Assembly (NCBI GenBank): GCA_020631035.1
Contig: JAHDIA010000104.1
Span: forward strand, 1 to 12,311
Length of the DNA: 12,311 nt
Source: Chitinophagales bacterium
Lineage (GTDB): Bacteria; Bacteroidota; Bacteroidia; Chitinophagales; UBA2359
Reading direction: 5' to 3'
Below the pieces are notes generated by a model. The model saw only the letters and a list, made by a program, of their open reading frames with translations. It did not search any database and was not told where the DNA came from. The position numbers and the translations under genes were made by a program. How positions within the stretch are numbered: the stretch's first letter is position 1; the number at the start of each line of letters is the position of its first letter. Positions 7,638-12,311 of the stretch are shown in pieces.

Positions 7638-9152
7638 ATGGCCACATCGAAAACGGAAGATGTATTTAAATTGGTCAAGTCGCTTTCTAAGGCAGAAAAG
7701 CGGGCTTTTAGAGCGTATGCACAGCGGATACAAGATGAGGGAAGCTTGTTGTATGTACGCTTATTTGATTTGATGGATCGGCAAAAGGAATTGGATGAAG
7801 GGGCAATCAAAAAGCAAATCAAAGATTTAGATGGTTCTCGTTATGCCAATCTCAAGCGACATCTATACCAGCAAATTTTGATCAGTTTGCGCTTGTTGTA
7901 CAAAGAGCGAAGACCCAATATCAAAATACGAGAATACATTGATTTTGCCTATGTTTTGTATGGACGTGGTTTGTATATACAAGCCCTTAAAGTTTTGGAG
8001 AAGGCAAAAAAAATGGCAAAGAAACACCACACTGATTTTTCTTTGTTGACCATTGTAGAGATTGAAAAAATGATTCATTCTCGCCACATCACCCGTGCGT
8101 CCTCTCAACCCATTGATGACTTGATGGGAGAAGCTTCGCAAGTAAGCCGTACCATTGTTGGTCGAATTGATTTGAGTAATTTACGGCTTAAATTGCATAA
8201 GTTTTATGTGGAACAAGGACACGTTAAAAATGAAGAAGAACTCAGCAAGATACAGAACTATTTTAAACAAAACCTCCCTAAAAAGTTAACCGAGGCTGAA
8301 TTGGGAATGATGGAATTGGTGTATTTGTACCAATCATATGTTTGGTATTACTATATTTTGAATGATTTTAAGAATTGCAAACTGTATGCCGCAAAGTGGG
8401 TAGACAATTTTAAATCTTCGGAGGAATTGCGTAGTAGGGATGTCGATTTGTTTATGAGAGGCTATCATTATCTTTTGACTTCTCTCTACAATTTAAAGGA
8501 GGTCGATGAATTTAAAAAACACTTAGGAGAGTTAGAGATGTTTAGAAAAAGTCAGTATTCAAAATTCAATGCCAATTCCAAAATCATTTCATTTTTATAT
8601 GTTCACAGTGCTCGGCTCAATTTGCATTTTTTACAAAGAACGTATCAAGAAGGTTGTGCTCAAATTTACCGAACACTTAGGCGTATCAAACGCTACGAAA
8701 ATGAATTGGACGAGCATAAGGTAATGGTCTTGTATTTTAAGATTGCCTGGATGTATTTGGGGAACCAAGAGGCTGCTAACTCGCTTAAATACCTCAAAAA
8801 AATAATCGAAATGACGCCTGTTGCTTTGCGAGATGACATTCAGGCTTATACGCGTTTGATGTATTTGATGGCGTATTACGATTTGGAACATTTTAATGAT
8901 TTGCCTAAGCTAGTCAAAACCTATACCCGTTTTTTTGCAAAGAAAAAAGAAAAGAACAAACTGCAAAGCTGCGTTCTCAATTTGTTCCAAGAATTGGCGG
9001 ATGCTCCCATTTTAGATCGCAAGGCTATTTTAAAAAAACACTTAGCCGAATTAAAAGTCCTACAATCTAGTCAATTTGAGAAACGTGCCTTTTTGTATTT
9101 GGAAATCATTCCTTGGATTGAAGGGAAACTTGGTTTGGGATGGAATAGGTAA
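7638..9152 (+). CDS. Conserved-looking all-helical protein of unknown function (TPR-like)
   Basis: I do not recognise a named family. The 504-residue product has no signal peptide and no membrane segment, so it is probably cytoplasmic. It is rich in Lys, Leu, Tyr and Glu and reads as helix after helix. Several helical pairs have TPR-like spacing, for example around residues 105-130 (Y-G-R-G-L-Y-I-Q-A-L-K-V-L-E-K-A), 230-260 and 365-395 (Y-F-K-I-A-W-M-Y-L-G-N-Q-E-A-A-N-S-L-K-Y-L). The first 30 residues, with K-L-V-K-S-L-S-K-A-E-K-R-A-F-R, resemble the start of other uncharacterised Bacteroidota proteins I recall, but I cannot check this here. No catalytic motif is visible. It is transcribed away from glnB, and its link to nitrogen control is only positional. 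The ATG at 7638 is the first in frame. A scaffold or partner-binding role is the most that can be suggested. Confidence 0.85.
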   Translation: MATSKTEDVFKLVKSLSKAEKRAFRAYAQRIQDEGSLLYVRLFDLMDRQKELDEGAIKKQIKDLDGSRYANLKRHLYQQILISLRLLYKERRPNIKIREYIDFAYVLYGRGLYIQALKVLEKAKKMAKKHHTDFSLLTIVEIEKMIHSRHITRASSQPIDDLMGEASQVSRTIVGRIDLSNLRLKLHKFYVEQGHVKNEEELSKIQNYFKQNLPKKLTEAELGMMELVYLYQSYVWYYYILNDFKNCKLYAAKWVDNFKSSEELRSRDVDLFMRGYHYLLTSLYNLKEVDEFKKHLGELEMFRKSQYSKFNANSKIISFLYVHSARLNLHFLQRTYQEGCAQIYRTLRRIKRYENELDEHKVMVLYFKIAWMYLGNQEAANSLKYLKKIIEMTPVALRDDIQAYTRLMYLMAYYDLEHFNDLPKLVKTYTRFFAKKKEKNKLQSCVLNLFQELADAPILDRKAILKKHLAELKVLQSSQFEKRAFLYLEIIPWIEGKLGLGWNR

Positions 9153-9400
9153 ATCAGATATGATATTTTTGTTGTACATAATGCCCACAAGTCCTAATCC
9201 ACAATCAAACGACCTCCTCTACGCCTGATGGAAGTGGTACCCACTGCTGAGACAGACCTGTGAGACAAGGAGGAGCGACGGCTGACGCTAGGAAGACTAG
9301 CTCCGACTATGGCGAACGGACTGGTGAGGCAGTGCGTACAAACGGACAGCAGGGAGACACGATGGTTTGAAAGAGGGACGTTCCGTACTAATTGAAAAAA
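9153..9400. other. Intergenic gap with an unidentified GC-richer segment
   Basis: This gap separates two convergent genes. I counted 110 G or C in the 200 bases from 9191 to 9390 (55%), well above the neighbouring AT-rich DNA. The segment shows small possible stems: GTGG/CCAC at 9234-9244, GGAGC (9272-9276) with GCTCC (9300-9304), AGCG/CGCT at 9274-9289 and TCCG/CGGA at 9302-9320. It also has the short direct repeat AACGGAC (9316-9322, 9341-9347). I recognise no RNA family, insertion sequence or coding frame. It may be a structured RNA, a repeat element or decayed DNA. Confidence 0.5.
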
Positions 9401-10591
9401 TTAACTTTCCAACTCTTTCAAAGCAATCCAGGACATCAAACCGATGCTGGTTTCGAGTGCATTTTCGTCTATATCGAAAGTGGGCGTATGTAAGTTGGAG
9501 GTAATGCCTCTTGCTTCGTTGCGGATGCCCAAACGGTAAAAACAGCAGTCGGCTTTTTGGGTGTAATAGGCAAAGTCTTCTGCACCCATTCGCAAAGGAA
9601 TGTCCACCACCTTGTCGGCTCCTAAAAAGTCAACAGCGGCAGCTCTACAACGTCCAGTCAAAGCTTCGTTGTTGTACAAACAGGGATAGCCCACTCTGAT
9701 GTCTACCTCACAACTTCCGTCCATTGCTTCGGCAACATTTTGGGCAATTTTTTTAATTTTTTTATGCGCTTCAAAACGCCATTTTTCGTCTATGGTTCTA
9801 AAGGTTCCCTCGATTTTTACTTCGTCGGGAATGACATTGTTGAAACCTCCTACAGAATTGATTTTACCAAAGGACAAAACCGACGGAATGGTCGGATTGG
9901 CCCGACGGCTCACGACTTGTTGTAGGGCAACAATGATGTGCGAAGTCATCAATACAGGGTCAATGAATTTATTGGGAACGGCGGCGTGCCCTCCTTTGCC
10001 TTTGATGGTCATACGGATTTCGTCGGCAGAGGCCATTGCCAAACCTGGTCTAAAACCGACCTTACCTGCTTCTAGTGGCGGATGTACATGCTGTCCTACG
10101 ACACTAACAGGCGTGGGATTTTCCAATACGCCATCTCTAATCATTAAGGACGCACCTCCTGGGGCTTGTTCTTCGGCTGGTTGGAAAATGAGTTTGACGG
10201 TTCCTTCAAAATCGTCTTTGATTTCGTTGAGGATTTTGCTCACTCCTATGAGGCTTGCTGTATGGGCATCGTGTCCACAAGCATGCATCACTCCTTCATT
10301 GGTCGATTTGTAGGAGACTTCGTTTTCTTCGGTAATGGGCAGGGCGTCCATATCGGCTCGAAGGGCAATGACTTTCTTGCTTGGGTTTTTGCCTTCAATG
10401 ATTGCCAATACGCCTGTGTCTGCTAGACCATTTTGAAAAGGCACATTCAATTTTGTCAGTAGGCTTTGGACATAGGCCGAGGTTTTGTGCTCTGCATAGG
10501 ACAATTCGGGATTGGCATGTAAGTGCCTGCGAATGTCGATGATTTCTTGGTGGTATTGTTTGGAGAGTTGTTTTATTTTTTCTTTCAACAT
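9401..10591 (-). CDS. M20-family metal-dependent amidohydrolase (N-acyl amino acid amidohydrolase-like)
   Basis: This is a cytoplasmic zinc or manganese hydrolase of the peptidase M20D branch, which includes N-acyl-amino-acid, hippurate and IAA-conjugate amidohydrolases. The 396-residue length is typical. Visible motifs in order are R-R-H-L-H-A-N-P-E-L-S (21-31), M-H-A-C-G-H-D-A-H (102-110), F-Q-P-A-E-E (136-141), G-Q-H-V (166-169), G-K-G-G-H-A-A (198-204, dimerisation domain), M-G-A-E-D-F (335-340) and L-H-T-P-T-F-D (367-373). By family comparison the metal ligands are Cys105, His107, Glu141, His168 and His368, with Glu140 as general base; all are present. There is no signal peptide. It lies 54 bp after the SPOR-domain gene on the same strand and may share its transcript, although a functional link is not obvious. 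The natural substrate cannot be read from the sequence. Confidence 0.93.
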   Translation of the reverse strand: MLKEKIKQLSKQYHQEIIDIRRHLHANPELSYAEHKTSAYVQSLLTKLNVPFQNGLADTGVLAIIEGKNPSKKVIALRADMDALPITEENEVSYKSTNEGVMHACGHDAHTASLIGVSKILNEIKDDFEGTVKLIFQPAEEQAPGGASLMIRDGVLENPTPVSVVGQHVHPPLEAGKVGFRPGLAMASADEIRMTIKGKGGHAAVPNKFIDPVLMTSHIIVALQQVVSRRANPTIPSVLSFGKINSVGGFNNVIPDEVKIEGTFRTIDEKWRFEAHKKIKKIAQNVAEAMDGSCEVDIRVGYPCLYNNEALTGRCRAAAVDFLGADKVVDIPLRMGAEDFAYYTQKADCCFYRLGIRNEARGITSNLHTPTFDIDENALETSIGLMSWIALKELES

Positions 10592-10645
10592 TGTTTTAAC
10601 TGTTTGCTGTTTTGGTACTTGGATGGCATCAATTTAGAACTGTAT

Positions 10646-11107
10646 TTATGGCTCTTGGGCAAAGAGAATGCTTTTGGGAATTTTGGATTGTACAATGAAC
10701 GCTCTGTTGAAATCTTCTCTGATTTCTCTATAAAATTTATAGGCTTCTAAGCGGTTGGCAAAATTGCCCACTCTCAATTTGAAGTAAGGTTGTTGGTAAT
10801 CCAAATAGGATTTGGTTCTTGGAAATTGACTGCTGAATTGCGCTCTGGTGGTCAGCACTTTGTTGCGGTCGGTTGATTGTATGAGTTGGATTCGGTAACC
10901 TATCTCTTGATTTTTTTGTTGATGGACATATCTGTTTTTCCCTACCAAAGATTCTATTTCAGGTGATGCGTAATAGTTGACCTCGCCTGTTTTAGGGTCA
11001 GAAAATCGTTGGTATTTTTGTGTTTTTTCTGTTGACCAATCACTGTTTTGGGCAACAATGTTTTGCATTAAAAATAAGCAACAAACAATGAAAATATATC
11101 TCAACAT
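10646..11107 (-). CDS. Small exported SPOR-domain protein
   Basis: SPOR domains bind denuded peptidoglycan, often at the septum. The 153-residue product begins with a signal peptide: one Arg, then hydrophobic residues 4-19 ending I-V-A-Q, with cleavage likely near residue 18-20. Cys9 and Cys10 lie inside the hydrophobic core without a proper lipobox, so lipoprotein processing is unlikely. After a polar linker (about 21-68) a single SPOR-like domain spans about 70-142, with the paired beta-alpha-beta pattern G-Y-R-I-Q-L-I-Q-S and Y-F-K-L-R-V-G-N-F-A-N-R-L-E-A-Y. The mature protein would be periplasmic and about 133 residues long. I see no catalytic domain. The domain call rests on pattern memory, because SPOR repeats diverge strongly. 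Confidence 0.85.
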   Translation of the reverse strand: MLRYIFIVCCLFLMQNIVAQNSDWSTEKTQKYQRFSDPKTGEVNYYASPEIESLVGKNRYVHQQKNQEIGYRIQLIQSTDRNKVLTTRAQFSSQFPRTKSYLDYQQPYFKLRVGNFANRLEAYKFYREIREDFNRAFIVQSKIPKSILFAQEP

Positions 11108-11163
11108 AATGATGGTATTTTTTTATTTGTACGGAACGGTGATTTTTCAAACGTTCGGGTGTC

Positions 11164-11304
11164 CCCGCTATCCGCTGCTATGGTGGTTTTGTGGGGAATA
11201 TAAGGATTCACCGTTACGCTTGGGAAGACGTTGCCTGCAACGTCTCTACAAGTTCCGATATACACCACTACACACAAACCTCCACCATATCCGCTACTAT
11301 CGGG
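11164..11304. repeat. Dispersed intergenic repeat island 2, first part
   Basis: CCCGCTATCCGCTGCTA at 11164-11180 differs by one base from 5483-5499, and TATCCGCTACTATCGGG at 11288-11304 is identical to 5594-5610. The two modules come in the same order and orientation as in the gltB-amt gap, about 108-111 bp apart there and here 124 bp apart, with unrelated DNA between. The third shared module is further right, at 11488-11517. Confidence 0.75.
11226..11245. repeat. GACG-core palindrome
   Basis: AGACGTTGC (11226-11234) and GCAACGTCT (11237-11245) are exact reverse complements around a 2-base loop. The right flank CGTCTCTAC fits the GTAGAGACG...CGTCTCTAC palindrome type; the left flank (GGGAAGACG) is degenerate. 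It belongs to the same class as the gltB leader palindrome. Confidence 0.65.
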
Positions 11305-11370
11305 CGTAGGCATCGGTTCTTTTCGTCCTTCGTTGGTTCTTTTTTCCATCCGCTTCACGCCTTGCTAGGG

Positions 11371-11490
11371 TTGGGTTGCGCCTGTTTTTGGGTTCGGCAA
11401 CCGTTAATATATTTGGGTTTGCGCCCGTTTTCGGTTTGGGCACCCATTAATGCCCATACATTTTGGGTTGCGCCCGTTTTCGGTTCGGGT
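11371..11490. repeat. Three tandem copies of a 42-50 bp unit
   Basis: Copies begin at 11371, 11413 and 11463, each opening with TTGGGTT(T)GCGCC followed by GTTTT and GGTT. The first two copies end in a (C)CCnTTAAT tract; the third is cut off after about 28 bp. Copy 1 can fold through GGTTGC and GCAACC; copy 2 through GGGT...GCCC and GGGC-ACCC. The spacing of 42 then 50 bp is not a multiple of three throughout, which argues against a coding repeat. Confidence 0.7.
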
Positions 11491-11517
11491 AGACACAATC
11501 CCGATTCTCGGGACTAC
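11488..11517. repeat. Shared hairpin module next to the deoC stop codon
   Basis: GGTAGACACAATCCCGAT (11488-11505) and TCGGGACTAC (11508-11517) repeat the module at 5512-5529 and 5575-5584. Here TCCCGA (11499-11504) and TCGGGA (11508-11513) form a 6-bp stem with a 3-base loop, beginning 6 bp past the deoC stop codon. In the direction of deoC transcription it is followed by TTGTGTCT, a poor T-tract, so any terminator role is uncertain. Confidence 0.6.
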
Positions 11518-11519
11518 GG

Positions 11520-12185
11520 TTACGGTAATTGGACGATTTCGACGCTACGGGAACAACCCAATCGTTCTGCTCCTGCGTCAATCAATTCCCATGCAAAATC
11601 ACGGGTTCTGATGCCGCCCGACGCTTTGATTTGTACATTCTCGGGCAATATTTTGCGCAAAAATTGTACGTTTTCAATTGTCGCACCTTCTCCATTAAAA
11701 CCTGTAGATGTTTTTACAAAATGTACATCCTGTTCTACACAAATTTCGCAAACTTTTTCAATTTCTTTTTTATTTAACAGGCTTGTTTCTATAATTACCT
11801 TTAAAATCACCCCATTTACCCGTAAAAACTGGCTTACCTGCCCCAATTCCATTTCTACATCTTGCCAATTATTGGATTTGATGGCTCCTAAATTGATGAC
11901 AAAATCAATTTCGTCTACTCCATTGTTGACAGCATCAGTTACTTCAAAAAACTTGGTAACAAAGGTATTGCTTCCGTGTGGGAATCCAATTACTGTTGCA
12001 ACATTGAGCCAAGCTTCTTTGAGTGCTTCAACTGTTGAGTTGACATAATATGGTGGAATGCAAATGGCAGCAAAATTGTATTTTAAGGCATCTCTGTATA
12101 CTTCTTGTATCTGCCTCCAATTGGTACCAGGTTTTAAAATAGTATGATCTATATAACGAGCCAATTCTTTATCAAAGTCTAACAC
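11520..12185 (-). CDS. deoC: Deoxyribose-phosphate aldolase
   Basis: DeoC is a cytoplasmic class I aldolase that splits 2-deoxyribose 5-phosphate into glyceraldehyde 3-phosphate and acetaldehyde, the last step of deoxynucleoside catabolism. The 221 residues match the usual length of the short DeoC type. Diagnostic stretches are Y-I-D-H-T-I-L-K-P (11-19), V-I-G-F-P-H-G (65-71), D-E-I-D-F-V-I-N (91-98), F-V-K-T-S-T-G-F (156-163) and I-K-A-S-G-G-I-R-T (186-194). By family comparison Lys158 forms the Schiff base, with Asp94 and Lys187 as the partner catalytic residues. The start is GTG: no ATG is in frame upstream, and a TGA at 12209-12207 closes the frame 21 bp before it. A later start would remove the first strand with the D-H-T motif. 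No other deo gene is in the window. Confidence 0.95.
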   Translation of the reverse strand: MLDFDKELARYIDHTILKPGTNWRQIQEVYRDALKYNFAAICIPPYYVNSTVEALKEAWLNVATVIGFPHGSNTFVTKFFEVTDAVNNGVDEIDFVINLGAIKSNNWQDVEMELGQVSQFLRVNGVILKVIIETSLLNKKEIEKVCEICVEQDVHFVKTSTGFNGEGATIENVQFLRKILPENVQIKASGGIRTRDFAWELIDAGAERLGCSRSVEIVQLP

Positions 12186-12269
12186 GATATTGGATTTTAG
12201 TTGTTTTCATCAATAAGAATAAGATAAATATAATATTAAGATAAAAAAGGCTGAGAAACAAAAAAAAGT

Positions 12270-12286
12270 GGCTCTTTGACAATTTT
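12270..12286 (+). promoter_or_regulatory. boxA-like antitermination motif
   Basis: GGCTCTTTGACAATTTT resembles the rRNA boxA element (E. coli TGCTCTTTAACAATTT), which loads the Nus antitermination complex onto rRNA transcripts. It faces right and lies about 25 bp from the window edge. Upstream, between 12186 and 12269, the DNA is strongly AT-rich and could hold promoters for both deoC and a rightward transcript. The link to an rRNA operon is inference, since no rRNA sequence is inside the window. Confidence 0.35.
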
Positions 12287-12311
12287 TGCAGAAGAGAGCT
12301 AATTCTTAAAC

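Larger units (their letters stand above)
11108..11519. other. Repeat-rich intergenic island upstream of the SPOR gene and downstream of deoC
   Basis: No gene is credible in these 412 bp. It contains a CCGCTATCCGCT module (11164-11180), a GACG palindrome (11226-11245), a 17-bp module identical to 5594-5610 (11288-11304), three tandem hairpin-forming units (11371-11490) and a hairpin next to the deoC stop codon (11499-11513). The SPOR-gene promoter should lie in the first 60 bp or so, but I see no convincing -33/-7 pair. A plus-strand open frame that starts here and runs through deoC is the antisense shadow of deoC. Confidence 0.8.

Noticed and set aside
9379..9388. CGTTCCGTAC, whose reverse complement recurs at 11129-11138
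   Set aside because: A 10-bp match is expected by chance many times in 12 kb, and the flanks do not match.
9191..9390. Group II intron remnant
   Set aside because: A GTGCG start-like string and stems are present, but no convincing domain V hairpin or reverse-transcriptase fragment is visible, so no family was assigned.
9699..10313. A 204-residue plus-strand open frame
   Set aside because: It lies fully antisense to the M20 amidohydrolase, whose motifs and length are complete; the product has no recognisable domain.
11191..12048. A 285-residue plus-strand open frame
   Set aside because: It begins in the repeat island and then runs antisense through deoC, whose catalytic residues are intact; it reads as low-complexity shadow.

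Overview
The window looks like chromosomal DNA of a member of the Bacteroidota, possibly of the Saprospiria; the class is a guess from gene style and intergenic repeats, and no rRNA marker lies inside the window. The genes are AT-rich, most starts lack a clear Shine-Dalgarno sequence, and the non-coding gaps carry short palindromes and dispersed repeat modules. Seven genes are present: six complete and one cut by the left edge.

The left 7.5 kb, all on the minus strand, is an ammonium-assimilation block. In transcription order it reads glnB (PII signal protein, 7150-7488), amt (ammonium transporter, 5812-7116), a 488-bp repeat-rich gap, gltB (glutamate synthase large subunit, 809-5323) and gltD (small subunit, from 807 off the left edge). 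Amt admits ammonium, PII is expected to gate Amt and sense 2-oxoglutarate, ATP and ADP, and GltBD uses glutamine and 2-oxoglutarate to make glutamate. glnB-amt (33-bp gap) and gltB-gltD (1-bp gap) look like two operons. Glutamine synthetase is not in the window.

The middle holds a plus-strand gene for a 504-residue helical, repeat-like protein of unknown function (7638-9152), divergent from glnB. It is followed by a 248-bp gap with an unidentified GC-richer segment. To the right, again on the minus strand, lie an M20 amidohydrolase (9401-10591), a small exported SPOR-domain protein (10646-11107), a 412-bp gap full of repeats, and deoxyribose-phosphate aldolase deoC (11520-12185, GTG start).

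The most notable non-coding features are these: two intergenic islands, about 5.6 kb apart, that share several repeat modules; a 72-bp MITE-like element with 17-bp perfect inverted ends flanked by TTA; two palindromes with a GACG core, one of them in the gltB leader; three tandem copies of a hairpin-forming unit; and a boxA-like motif at the right edge that may announce an rRNA operon just outside the window. I found no CRISPR array, tRNA, transposase gene, defence system or prophage, and no clearly new multi-gene system.
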